Positions 51,897 through 61,245 are shown, counted from the first letter of the stretch. The stretch: 64,000 nt of DNA from Pyxidicoccus sp. MSG2 (GCF_026626705.1 NZ_JAPNKC010000001.1:248001-312000), one strand, 5' to 3'. Notes: generated from the letters alone by a model not told the origin. Numbers and translations: made by a program.

Positions 51897-53006
51897 ATGC
51901 GGGCCTTCAAATGGCATTCCGGGCAGGTGCGTGCGCTGCTGGTCTTGAGCTGGTACTTGCTGAAGTCACAGCTGCGGACCACGAGCACTGTGCTGCTCGG
52001 CTTCCTGTTCCCCCTGATCTTCATCGCGGTGTTCAGCTTCGTGGGGGGCGAGCCCCGGAAGCTCAGGTTCGGCATGGAGGAGGAGGACGCGGCGACCGCG
52101 AGCTCCGTCTTCGTCGTGGAGCTGCGCACGGTACGGGAGCTCGAGCTCGTCTCTCTCCCCCGGGCGGAGCTCGACATGCTCCTGCGGGCCGGCAGGCTCG
52201 ACGGCATCGTCCACTTCGTTCCGGCCCCGGCGACGGCCGGTGGGCTCGTGCAGCTGAGCTACTCCTCCGCGAGCCCTCAGTCCGCGGCCATCTCTCGGCT
52301 CGTCGTCGACACGCTCGTCCAGAAGGCGAACCTGCGACTCACCGGCGTCACCGCGCCCCTGCTCGGCTTCCAGGCGACTGCCCTGGAGGCGCAGCCGTTC
52401 CGGTACGTGGACTTTGCGCTACCCGGGCAGCTGGGCTTCTCGCTGCTGACCCTCGCGGTGTCGGGCATGGCCTTGAGCCTCGCGGTCCAGAAGAAGACGC
52501 TGGTGCTCAAGCGCATGTTCGCCACGCCCTTGTGGAACCCGCTCATCCTGCTGAGCCAGGCGCTGAGCCGCCTGGCCATCGTCATGCTCAACACCACCCT
52601 GCTGTTGAGCTGCGGGGTACTGGTCTTCCATTTCCACCTCTCGGACGGCGCCACGACGTTCCTGCGGATGCTGGCACTCTCCATGTTTGGCCTCGTCGCC
52701 TTCCTCGGCTTCGGGCTCCTCATTGCGTCACGCGCGCGGAGCACCGAGTCCGTCGCTCCGCTGGCCAACCTCTTCACCATCCCCCAGCTCCTGCTAGCCG
52801 GGACATTCTTCAGCACCGACCAGCTCCCGGGCTGGCTCCAGCCCATTGCCCATCACCTCCCGCTCACCTATTTCAACGTGGCAATGCGAAAGCTGGTCAT
52901 GGAGGGGGCCTCTCTCACGGACATCTCTGGCCCGTTGCTCGGAATGACCGCCTGGAGCGTGGCGTCGTACGTCCTGGCCTCACGCTCCTTTCGTTGGACC
53001 CCCTGA
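51897..53006 (+). CDS. ABC-2 type transporter permease
   Basis: The 369-residue protein has one N-terminal membrane segment (about 29-48), a large extracytoplasmic loop (about 50-170) and five C-terminal membrane segments, ending GPLLGMTAWSVASYVLASR. This is the ABC-2/DrrB-type exporter architecture, which moves drugs, lipids or peptides outward. It forms a half- or full-size exporter with the preceding ATPase. Confidence 0.85.
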   Translation: MRAFKWHSGQVRALLVLSWYLLKSQLRTTSTVLLGFLFPLIFIAVFSFVGGEPRKLRFGMEEEDAATASSVFVVELRTVRELELVSLPRAELDMLLRAGRLDGIVHFVPAPATAGGLVQLSYSSASPQSAAISRLVVDTLVQKANLRLTGVTAPLLGFQATALEAQPFRYVDFALPGQLGFSLLTLAVSGMALSLAVQKKTLVLKRMFATPLWNPLILLSQALSRLAIVMLNTTLLLSCGVLVFHFHLSDGATTFLRMLALSMFGLVAFLGFGLLIASRARSTESVAPLANLFTIPQLLLAGTFFSTDQLPGWLQPIAHHLPLTYFNVAMRKLVMEGASLTDISGPLLGMTAWSVASYVLASRSFRWTP

Positions 53007-53293
53007 GCCACCGTGGGAGTCGGGCAGGCAAAGAGTTGTCCCAGATGGCTGGGTACTACTCGGCCATATGCGCGATGGCCCACGAGACGTCGCGCGAGCG
53101 TTGACCGGGCGCGGAGCCCTTGAGCGATCACCCCCGGAAGCGTTGTCGGTGCTCACGCCGCTCAGCATTGTCTTCGACTGAATGCCTACATCACTCCAGG
53201 CTTTATCCGTGCGAGTGGCAATAGCATCAATTCCATATATCCATGAAATATGATAGGGACTCGAGTGCCGTCCACCCTTTCGTCGGAGCATCC

Positions 53294-53638
53294 ATGCGCT
53301 TCAACCGTCTGCTTGCCGTTGCCGCCGCCCTTGCCCTGTCTCCCTCGGTGACGTTCGCCATGCCCATCCAGTGCTACGCCGTCTGTCCGGAGAGCTATAA
53401 CTGCAATCGGGGGTGTGGCGAGGGCTATCACCTCACCACCTGTGGCGAGGCTGGGTATGCCTGCGTCTCTCCGGTCAGCGATTCTGAGCCAAGCGGTGAC
53501 GAGCTGGTTTCGGCCTGCTCGGACTGCAGCGATGCGCGGACAGGCTGCCTTGGGGGGGCGACCAGCGCTGGGGACGTCTGGGCGTGCGTTGACACCTATA
53601 ACGCATGCGCCGAGACCTCCTGCGGGAGCGCAAATTAA
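53294..53638 (+). CDS. Small secreted cysteine-rich protein
   Basis: The 114-residue protein has a signal peptide (LLAVAAALALSPSVTFA, about 6-22) and twelve cysteines in the mature 90 residues (CYAVC, CNRGC, CSDCSDARTGC, and three at the C-terminus), implying up to six disulfides. ATG 53294 is the start that yields the signal; an ATG 51 bases upstream adds a poor N-terminus. It lies just beyond the ABC exporter, in an AT-richer patch. Function is unknown and a link to the cluster is not shown. Confidence 0.6.
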   Translation: MRFNRLLAVAAALALSPSVTFAMPIQCYAVCPESYNCNRGCGEGYHLTTCGEAGYACVSPVSDSEPSGDELVSACSDCSDARTGCLGGATSAGDVWACVDTYNACAETSCGSAN

Positions 53639-53896
53639 AGAGGAACAAGAGGATGGGCCGCTCGGACCCAGGCCCGATTCAAAGTCGCTCGTCAGCGATT
53701 GCGTGAGCAGGGCCCTCTGGGAGTAGGTGCTCGGAGGGCAATGCTCCGCCGTTCGGCTGGACGGCCGTGCGGTGTGAGTGAAGTGCAGGAGAAGAACGAA
53801 GGGAGACCTGGCGAGCCCGTCAGGCGAGTGCAGTTGTGCGAGCGTCATGCCCATCAACACAGGGCTGCCGCACCCGATTCATCTGACCGGGCAGTG

Positions 53897-56149
53897 TCAC
53901 AGCCGCACGCCGACCTGCATCCCGGGCCACCAGATGAAGTGCTTGGGGCCCTGCCGCGAGAAGGTGCTCAGCGCGGTGATGGCGTCGCCGTCCACGCCGT
54001 GCAGGAGGTTCATCGTCGGCCCGCCGATGAGGGTGAAGTGCTTCGCGACCTGGAACCCACCGATGACTCGCACCTGGTGCAGCAGGCGCGTCGTCGTGAA
54101 GCTCGCGTCCCAGTCGTAGACGGAGTGCGTCACCCCATCCACGTCGACGAAGAAGCGCTCGGACACGGGGATGTGGCCGCCCAGGCCGAAGCCCAGCGTC
54201 CAGTGGCTCGGCCCCTGGGCGCCCGCGACGTGGCCCATGCCCACCACCACCGTCGTGTAGAAGTGGCGGCTGCCCACCTTGAGGGCGGTGTTGGCGAAGT
54301 TGATGTCGCTGCCGAACGCCTCGACGTGGAACTGGCCGTTCTTCACGATGCTCAGCGCGCCAATCGGCAGGCCGGAGTCCATCTCCCGCGCCACGTTGAC
54401 GATGCCGAGCTGCAGGCCGCTCATCTTCCCCGCGATGTTGATGAGCCCCAGCTGCATGCCCTTCACGTCGTCGCCGACGTTGAGGAGCGACAGCTGCATG
54501 CCCCGCGCGGTGTCCGCCCAGTTCATGCCCACGGACATCTGGACGCCCTCCATGCGGCCCCGCACGGCGTTGAGGCCCACGGTGCCCTGGACACCGTCGA
54601 AGTCGCCCTGCACCCAGTTGGTGCCCACCGACAGCTGGGCGCCGCTCAGCGGCGCCCGGGACAGGTTGCCGCCCACGGACAGCTGTCCCGCCAGGCCACC
54701 CTGCTGCGCGATGTTGAGGCCCGTCGCGACCTGCACGCCGCCCAACGCACCCGTGGCCAGGTTGCCGCCAATGGCGAACTGGCCGCCCGTCACGTCCGCG
54801 CGCGCGACGTTGCCGCCAACGGCGAGCTGGAGGCCTCTCACGGAGTCCGTCGCCCAGTTGGCGCCCAGCGCCAGCGCCACGCCTTTCAGCCGGGCCGTGC
54901 GGCCCGCCGCCAGTGCCAGCGAGAAGTTGTTGTCCACGGTGCCGCCGAACAGGTCATTGGTCTGCACCGACGGGAACAGGCCCAGGTTGAAGGGCATGCG
55001 TCGGTGTGGAGGCCCCTCGACCGCCGGCACGCTTCCTCCGCTCGCCGCGGGCGTCACGCCGTCGAGGCGAGGCGTGCCCCCGCCGCGCATGGCCGTCAGC
55101 TCCAGGCCCACCGGCCGGAAGGCGTTCTCCGCGAGCACGAAGCGCCCGCCCTGGTCCAGCACCAGCTCCGCCTGCGAGCCCACGCCGAGCGACTCGCGCA
55201 TCACCGTGTAGCGCCCCGGCTGGAGGCCCAGCTCGGTGGCGCGGCCGGCGAACTTCTTCAGCTCCACCACGAGCCGGCCCGGCGCGTCGCGCACGTAGAG
55301 GCGCCCGTCGAGCATCTCCCCCAGCACCAGCACCGCGGCGGTGGAGCGCAAATCCGTCATCACCAGCTCGCCGGTGCCGGCCAGCTCGATGTCGTAGGCG
55401 GGGTGCTGCGCGCCGGCCCGCGTCTGCTCGGTGCGCGCCAGCGTCTCGTGGAAGGCGAACTGGTAGGCCTCGTGGAGCGTCACCCGGCCGTCGCCGGTGG
55501 CGTCCGCGGCGCCGCGCATGCCGGACACCAGGTTGTGGGTGAAGAACGAGCCACCGATGCGGTCGGACTCCTGGGACACCTCGTCCTCGGACGAGGACGT
55601 GAGGATGGCGTGGCCGCGCACCGCGGTGGACGCGTCCACCAGGAAGGACGGCCGGCGCACCCCGCCCTTCTGCCGCGCCAGCGTGCCGGACGCGCACGAG
55701 TCGAGGATGGCGATGCGCACGTCCGCCGGCAGCGACTCCAGCGCCTGGCGCAGCTCCTTGTAGCCGAAGCGGTCCTGCTGGAGCAGCAGGCCCGCCTCGT
55801 CCGAGTGGCCCGAGTAGTAGACGAGGGCCTCGGTGCGCCCGCCGGACGTCTTCGCCGCGGCAATCATCGCCTTGAACTTCGACAGCGCGCCCTCCAGCTC
55901 GGCGCGGCCGCCCTCCATCAGCATCAGCCTGTCCTGGGGCTGCACGCCGCCCAGCTCCTCCAGCACGTCGCCGAAGGATTGCGCGTCGGTGACGGCGTAG
56001 CGGAGCTTCGCACGGCCCGGGCCTCCGTCGTTGACGCCCACCAGCAGCGCGAAGCGCCGCACCGGCTGGGAGGAGCCCGCGTTGGGCACGGGAGCCGCCG
56101 AGGCCAGGGCGGGGAGCAACAGGAGCGAGAACAGGAGCGACCGCGTCAT
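53897..56149 (-). CDS. Caspase-family (C14) protein with C-terminal GxQ repeat domain
   Basis: The 750-residue protein has a signal peptide (about 1-19) and a caspase/metacaspase-like domain (about 30-240) with the catalytic His in YYSGHSDEAG (about 115) and Cys in LDSCASGT (about 152). A spacer follows, then a long repetitive region (about 410-600) with short units of the type GxQxxxGxN, as in surface-repeat proteins. The ATG overlaps the upstream gene stop. Export plus an intact dyad suggests an extracellular or periplasmic cysteine protease; the repeats may form a beta-helix. Confidence 0.8.
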   Translation of the reverse strand: MTRSLLFSLLLLPALASAAPVPNAGSSQPVRRFALLVGVNDGGPGRAKLRYAVTDAQSFGDVLEELGGVQPQDRLMLMEGGRAELEGALSKFKAMIAAAKTSGGRTEALVYYSGHSDEAGLLLQQDRFGYKELRQALESLPADVRIAILDSCASGTLARQKGGVRRPSFLVDASTAVRGHAILTSSSEDEVSQESDRIGGSFFTHNLVSGMRGAADATGDGRVTLHEAYQFAFHETLARTEQTRAGAQHPAYDIELAGTGELVMTDLRSTAAVLVLGEMLDGRLYVRDAPGRLVVELKKFAGRATELGLQPGRYTVMRESLGVGSQAELVLDQGGRFVLAENAFRPVGLELTAMRGGGTPRLDGVTPAASGGSVPAVEGPPHRRMPFNLGLFPSVQTNDLFGGTVDNNFSLALAAGRTARLKGVALALGANWATDSVRGLQLAVGGNVARADVTGGQFAIGGNLATGALGGVQVATGLNIAQQGGLAGQLSVGGNLSRAPLSGAQLSVGTNWVQGDFDGVQGTVGLNAVRGRMEGVQMSVGMNWADTARGMQLSLLNVGDDVKGMQLGLINIAGKMSGLQLGIVNVAREMDSGLPIGALSIVKNGQFHVEAFGSDINFANTALKVGSRHFYTTVVVGMGHVAGAQGPSHWTLGFGLGGHIPVSERFFVDVDGVTHSVYDWDASFTTTRLLHQVRVIGGFQVAKHFTLIGGPTMNLLHGVDGDAITALSTFSRQGPKHFIWWPGMQVGVRL

Positions 56150-56955
56150 CACGGCACCTTCTCCAACGTGAACGATGTCTGGGCCAGGGTATCCGGCAAG
56201 GGGAGCGGCCGGGTGCGAGCTTCGGAGGGCTGGCGGGCGAGCACGCGCGCCGCGTCCAGCACCATGGCCACATCCAGCGGCACATCCGAGGTGACGAAGA
56301 GGAAGCGCTCGAAGCCGGGGGCGTCGTCCAGCTCGTAGGAATGGCCGAGCGTCACGGCCTCGCCGGGGGCCAGCTCCGTGGAGCTGGTGAGCGTGGCCGG
56401 GTGGTGCAGCGTCACCGTGCCGCGCCCGTCCACCGACACCACCACGCCGTGCGGGCGGCCTCCGGACACGTAGCTGAGCTGGAGCACGTCGCCGCGACGG
56501 GCCCGCGCGTGGTTGGCGAGCAATTCCGGCTCGGTGGCGCCCTGCCGGTGGACGCGCAGCATGGGCTCACCCTTGATGCGCTCCGAGACGTTCCAGATGA
56601 TGGGCGCGCGCGCCGGGGCGGGCTCCGGCGGCGGCTCGCGCTGCGTGGACAGGACGAACAGCACGAGCGACGCGGCCACCGGCATGCCCAGGGACAGGCC
56701 GTGCCAGCCCCCCCGTCCGGCCTCGCGGGCCGCGTCGATGCGGGTGCGAGCGGCGCGGCGGCGCTCCACCTCGGCGGCCACGGCCGCGGGCGGGTGGCGC
56801 TCCAGGGTGAGGCGGGAGTCCTCCGCCAGCCGGGCCAGGCGCCCGTCCCCATCCGGCTCGCGCTCCAGCCGCGCGCGGGCAGCGGCCAGGGCGTCCGGGG
56901 GCAGCTCGCCCAGGGCGACTCGCTCCAGCAACCAGTGGGGGATACACAAAGCCAT
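56149..56955 (-). CDS. Membrane-anchored partner of the caspase-family protein
   Basis: The product (268 residues from ATG 56955, GGAGG upstream) has an N-terminal anti-sigma-like helical segment (HWLLERVALGELPPDALAAARARLE), one membrane segment (about 94-108) and a C-terminal domain like DUF4384 (LRVHRQGATEPELLANHARARRGDVLQLSY). In myxobacteria such proteins often precede caspase-like genes, sometimes with an ECF sigma gene; no sigma gene is adjacent here. The stop overlaps the caspase gene start. Confidence 0.65.
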   Translation of the reverse strand: MALCIPHWLLERVALGELPPDALAAARARLEREPDGDGRLARLAEDSRLTLERHPPAAVAAEVERRRAARTRIDAAREAGRGGWHGLSLGMPVAASLVLFVLSTQREPPPEPAPARAPIIWNVSERIKGEPMLRVHRQGATEPELLANHARARRGDVLQLSYVSGGRPHGVVVSVDGRGTVTLHHPATLTSSTELAPGEAVTLGHSYELDDAPGFERFLFVTSDVPLDVAMVLDAARVLARQPSEARTRPLPLPDTLAQTSFTLEKVP

Positions 56956-57105
56956 GCTCAGGGAGCCTCCAGCGCGGCACGACGCGCCTGCCATCGAACA
57001 CCGGCGCTGTTGGGAACTGTCACCGGATCACGCCACGTTTCCGTGACGTCCGCTCCGGAAGCGCTCCCGAGAGGATGTCGCGGGTGCGCCCCTGTAGGCC
57101 AGGAC

Positions 57106-58419
57106 TCACAGAGGCAGACACATCAACTCCTCGTCGACGTAGGCCCCGCCAATCTTCAGCGCGGCCGGCTCCACGCCGTAGGTGCGGAACCCCAGGGAAC
57201 GGTAGAGGGACTGGGCCGCCGTGTTGCCCACGGAGACGGCCAGCAGGAGGCGCTCGACGCCCGCCATCTTCCGGCCCTCCGCGATGAGCCCCGTGAGCAG
57301 CCGCCGGCCCACGCCCCGGGAGCGGGCCTCGGGCAGCACGTACATGCCCCAGACGTGGGCCTTGTGGGCCGACTTCCGCTCCTGCCCCCGCCACATGCCC
57401 GCCACGCCCACCAGGCGCGCCCCGTCGAAGGCGCCCATGACGACCTGCGAGTCCCCCACCATCCGCGCGCGGACGACGTCCATCGGCCGCGCCGTGTCCT
57501 CCTCCAGCGACGCGCCGAAGGCCTCTGGATGCTCCCGCAGGCCGCGCAGCCGCAGCGCCCAGAAGACCTCCGCCTCGTCGGGGCGAAGTTTCCGAACGGT
57601 GAGCGGCTCGGGCCCACCCCCGCGGCCCTCGGCCTCCAGCAGCGCGGTGAAGCCGGCGACGTAGTCCGGGTAGCGCGGCCGCCAGCCCAGGTCCTTGAGG
57701 CGCGCATTGGACACCGCGCGGTCGCCCCTCAGCGACTCGTGGAGGCGCTCCAGCGGAACGCGGGGCGGCGGCGGCAGGCCGAGCCGCTCGCACAGCCAGG
57801 TGACGGTCTCCTCCTGGGGCGCGGGCCGGTCATCGGCGACGCAGTAGAAGGCCCCGGGCTCGCCCCACTGGAGCGCCACGCGGATGGCCTCCACCAGGTC
57901 GTCCACGTGGACGCGGGAGATGCGCCCTCCCCCACCCTCCGGCAGCCGGACGGCGCCCGCCTGCAGGCGCGCGAGCGTGCTCCGCTCCGGGCCGTAGATG
58001 CCGGCGATGCGCAACACCACCGCGCCCAGCGAGAGGAAGCGCGACTCCGCCTCGATGCGGCCACGTGCCGTGGGCGAGGTCGGCTCCACCGGCGTGTCCT
58101 CGTCCACGAGGCCGCGTGCGCCGCCGTAGACACCGGTGGATGACAGGTAGACGAGCCGCGAGGGCGGGTGCCGCGCGAGCGCCTCGGCGATGCGCGAGTC
58201 CAGCCCCGCGTCCGGCGGGACGGAGGTGACGACGCGCGCCCCGTCCGTCCTGGACAGCGCGTCCTCCAGCGAGGTGACGCGGGCTCCCGCGCGCTCCAGC
58301 GCCTCACGGCGCGCGGAATCCCTCGTGGCCGCCAGCACGTCGCGGCCCGCGCGGGCTTCCGCCACGGCGAGCCGCGTGAGCGTGTACCCGGAGCCCAGGA
58401 GGACGAGTGGAGGCGTCAT
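57106..58419 (-). CDS. NAD-dependent epimerase-like/GNAT fusion protein
   Basis: The 437-residue protein joins two domains. The first (about 1-265) is an extended SDR: LVLLGSGYTLTRLAVAEA with a relaxed Gly motif, LVYLSSTGVYGG, and RVHVDDLVEAI. It resembles YeeZ/Gre2-like epimerases. The second (about 275-437) is a GNAT acetyltransferase with VWGMYVLPEARSRGVGRRLL and VGNTAAQSLYRSLGFR. The frame is continuous across the junction and no internal start with a good ribosome site is seen, so it is a true fusion. Confidence 0.8.
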   Translation of the reverse strand: MTPPLVLLGSGYTLTRLAVAEARAGRDVLAATRDSARREALERAGARVTSLEDALSRTDGARVVTSVPPDAGLDSRIAEALARHPPSRLVYLSSTGVYGGARGLVDEDTPVEPTSPTARGRIEAESRFLSLGAVVLRIAGIYGPERSTLARLQAGAVRLPEGGGGRISRVHVDDLVEAIRVALQWGEPGAFYCVADDRPAPQEETVTWLCERLGLPPPPRVPLERLHESLRGDRAVSNARLKDLGWRPRYPDYVAGFTALLEAEGRGGGPEPLTVRKLRPDEAEVFWALRLRGLREHPEAFGASLEEDTARPMDVVRARMVGDSQVVMGAFDGARLVGVAGMWRGQERKSAHKAHVWGMYVLPEARSRGVGRRLLTGLIAEGRKMAGVERLLLAVSVGNTAAQSLYRSLGFRTYGVEPAALKIGGAYVDEELMCLPL

Positions 58420-58473
58420 ACCCCCCGCGATAGCGGGACCGCGGGGGGCAACGCAAGTGCCGGTGCAGAAGGA

Positions 58474-60123
58474 TTACAGCTCCGCGCTGGAGCGCGGGTC
58501 GATGATTCCGCACTCCTTGATTTTGTAGAGCAGCGCCTTGTAGCTGATGCGCAGCTTGGTGGCCGCGCGGCGCTTGTTCCAGGCGGTGCGCTGGAGCATG
58601 CACAGTATGGCCTCGCGCTCGGCCAGCATCGCCGCCCGCTTGCCGATGTCCTTCAGCGACGGCTCCCCCGCCGGAGCAGGAGGCGGCGGCGGCTGCGGCA
58701 CGTCGAACGGATTGACGTACCGGGGCGCCGGGAGGACCGAGTTGGCGGGCTCCAGCATGACGGGAGCCGGCGCGGGCGCGGCGGACACCACTGCCTGGGC
58801 GGACCCACGCGAGGGCATCTCCAGCACCTGCACGGACGAGGACGGCGGCGAGCGCACCGGCTCCTCGTGCGAGCGGCCATACGTGCCGTCGTCACCGCCG
58901 TACGCGGTGGGCAGCGACGGCGCGCTCGCGGGGCTGCGGCCCGCCGCGTTGAGCTCGTCGAGCACCAGCGTGGCGTCCTTCAGCACGCACAGCCGGCGCA
59001 CCATGTTCTCCAGCTCGCGCACGTTGCCGGGCCAGTCGTAGTCCGCGAAGGCCTGGAGCACCTCGCGGGGCAGCTCCGACACGCCGTTGATGAAGTTGCG
59101 GCCGTACTTCTTCAGGAAGTGGTCCGTCAGCGGCACCACGTCCTCGCGGCGCTCGCGCAGGGGCGGCAGGCGGATGGCCACCACATTGAGGCGGTAGTAG
59201 AGGTCCTCGCGAAAGTTGCCGAGGGCAATCTCCTTCTCGAGGTCGCGGTTGGTGGCCACCACCACGCGGCTGTCCACGCGCACGCTCTTCTTGCCGCCGA
59301 CTCGGAAGAACTCCTCGTCCTGCAGCACCTGGAGCAGCTTGGCCTGGAGGCGGATGGCCATCTCGCCAATCTCGTCCAGGAAGATGGTGCCCTGGTCCGC
59401 CAGCTCGAACTTGCCGGGCTTCTCCGCGGTGGCGCCGGTGAAGGCGCCGCGCTCGTGGCCGAACAGCTCGCTCTCCAGCAGCTCGCCCGGCAGCGCCGCG
59501 CAGTTCACCTTGATGAACGGCTTGCCGCGCCGCTGGCTGCGCGCGTGGATTTCGCGGGCAATCACTTCCTTGCCCGTGCCGGACTCACCCAGCAGCAGCA
59601 CCGGCACGTCCGTGTCGGCGATGCGCTCCACCAGCGCCCGGGCGCGGCGCATGGACGGAGACGTGGAGATGAGCACCCGCGCATCCGCGGCGGGGTCCAC
59701 CACCGGCGACACCACACGCGGAGGCAGGGGCGGCGCCACGGCCTGGCGCTCCGGGGCGCGCGTCCCCAGGGCTCGCGCCAGCACGTCCTGCAGCTCGTCG
59801 TTGCCGAACGGCTTGGAGAGATAGTCGCTCGCCCCCATCTTCATGGCGCGCACCGCGTCGTCCGCGCCCGACAGCGCGCTGAGCACGATGACCGGCGCGG
59901 AGCCACCCGCGCCCCGGTAGCGGCGAAGGACTTCCAGACCGCTCATCTCCGGCATCACCACGTCGAGCAGCACCGCGTCGAAGGAACCTCCCGAGAGCAT
60001 CTCCAGCGCCTGAGCGCCGCTCGCGGCACTGCGCACCTGGTAGCCCGCACTGCCGAGCAACTCGGACAGGAACGTGCGCACCGATTCTTCGTCATCCACC
60101 ACCAGCACCGCGATCCGATCCAT
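58474..60123 (-). CDS. Sigma-54-dependent response regulator (NtrC family)
   Basis: The 549-residue protein has a receiver domain with phospho-acceptor Asp54 (VLLDVVMP), an AAA+ domain with Walker A GESGTGKE (179-186), the sigma-54 contact motif GAFTGA (226-231) and IFLDEIGEM. A long Pro/Ser-rich linker and a C-terminal Fis-type HTH (KRRAATKLRISYKALLYKIKECGI) follow. ATG 60123 has GGAGG seven bases upstream. It activates sigma-54 promoters on phosphorylation; no cognate kinase is adjacent. It is 45 bases downstream of the degenerate GGDEF gene and probably co-transcribed. Confidence 0.92.
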   Translation of the reverse strand: MDRIAVLVVDDEESVRTFLSELLGSAGYQVRSAASGAQALEMLSGGSFDAVLLDVVMPEMSGLEVLRRYRGAGGSAPVIVLSALSGADDAVRAMKMGASDYLSKPFGNDELQDVLARALGTRAPERQAVAPPLPPRVVSPVVDPAADARVLISTSPSMRRARALVERIADTDVPVLLLGESGTGKEVIAREIHARSQRRGKPFIKVNCAALPGELLESELFGHERGAFTGATAEKPGKFELADQGTIFLDEIGEMAIRLQAKLLQVLQDEEFFRVGGKKSVRVDSRVVVATNRDLEKEIALGNFREDLYYRLNVVAIRLPPLRERREDVVPLTDHFLKKYGRNFINGVSELPREVLQAFADYDWPGNVRELENMVRRLCVLKDATLVLDELNAAGRSPASAPSLPTAYGGDDGTYGRSHEEPVRSPPSSSVQVLEMPSRGSAQAVVSAAPAPAPVMLEPANSVLPAPRYVNPFDVPQPPPPPAPAGEPSLKDIGKRAAMLAEREAILCMLQRTAWNKRRAATKLRISYKALLYKIKECGIIDPRSSAEL

Positions 60124-60168
60124 CCCCACGCCTCCGCTCGCCCTGTGCATCGAACCTCCACCCATCCC

Positions 60169-61122
60169 TTACACCGACAGTCGGGTTGGTCCCCCGACCA
60201 TGCGACGAAATTCTCGTGTCCGCCTCAGCTCCTGGAGCGCCGCCGCCAGCAGCTGTGTGGGCGTGCCCACCGCGTCCGGGAAGCTCACCGCGCCCAGCTC
60301 CAGCGCCGTGCGCACCACCCGGCCCTCCACCTGGAAGCGCGCCGCCTCGAAGCGCGCGCTCACCCGGGCCATCACTTCAGGAACCGACTCCGCCGGCGTG
60401 CCCGGCAGCAGCAGCGCGAACTCGCTGTCGCCCACCCGGGCCACCGCGTCCGCCTCGCGCACCGTCTGTCCCAGCACCACCGCGCTGTACACCAGCAGGC
60501 GCTCGGCCATGCCGCGCCCGAATTCCTTGCGGAAGGCGCCGTAGCCCCCCACCTCCGCCGCCACCACGGAGAACGTCCCGCCGTAGCGCTCCGCGCGGCG
60601 CACCTCCAACCCGATGAGCGACAGCAGGAAGGGCCGGTTGTAGAGCCCCGTCACCGGGTCATGCAGCGCCAGCGCGGTGCCGGACTCCTCGCCCGCCGCC
60701 GCGCGCAGCACCGCCGCCTTCAGCTTCAGCTGCGCATGCAGCTTCATGGACAGCTCCGCCCCGCTGCACCCGCGCGAGACGATGTCCACGCACTGCCCCT
60801 TCTCCAGGCAGAAGCGGTACGCCTCCATGTCGTGGGGATCCACGAGGTAGAACACCGGCACCGTGCCCCGGCTCACCTGCCGCAGCCGCCGCGCCACCTG
60901 CACCGCGCTGTAGTCCGGCGACTGCGCGGCGAGCAGCACCGCGTCCGGACGGATGACCTCGAACAGTGGCATCGCCGCGTCGAAGCGCGTCAGCGGCACC
61001 ACCCGGAAGCCAGCCTCCCCCAGGAGCGACCGGGTCCGCTCCAGGTCCTCGGCCCGTGGCTCCACCACGAGTACGGTGGGAGGCTGCCCCGCCTTGCCCA
61101 CCCGCTTCCGTCTCACGCCCAC
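60169..61122 (-). CDS. Pseudo-receiver/degenerate GGDEF protein, probable c-di-GMP effector
   Basis: The 317-residue protein has an N-terminal receiver-like domain in which the phospho-acceptor Asp is Ala65 (DAVLLAAQSP), so phosphorylation is unlikely. The GGDEF domain (about 150-310) has GDSEF (231-235) in place of GGDEF, losing the catalytic third residue. The inhibitory-site RxxD (Arg222-Asp225) is retained five residues upstream. This is the pattern of c-di-GMP receptors that no longer make the nucleotide. It probably shares an operon with the sigma-54 regulator. Confidence 0.8.
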   Translation of the reverse strand: MGVRRKRVGKAGQPPTVLVVEPRAEDLERTRSLLGEAGFRVVPLTRFDAAMPLFEVIRPDAVLLAAQSPDYSAVQVARRLRQVSRGTVPVFYLVDPHDMEAYRFCLEKGQCVDIVSRGCSGAELSMKLHAQLKLKAAVLRAAAGEESGTALALHDPVTGLYNRPFLLSLIGLEVRRAERYGGTFSVVAAEVGGYGAFRKEFGRGMAERLLVYSAVVLGQTVREADAVARVGDSEFALLLPGTPAESVPEVMARVSARFEAARFQVEGRVVRTALELGAVSFPDAVGTPTQLLAAALQELRRTREFRRMVGGPTRLSV

Positions 61123-61245
61123 CGCTCCACCCTCCCCGCCAGAAGTTTCTTCTCCACCGCGCCTCCGCCCCGCACCCGGATTTACAGTCCCGAGCCTTCC
61201 CCTGACCTCTACAACTCCTCGGATTTACTGGGAAAGGGCACTGAA

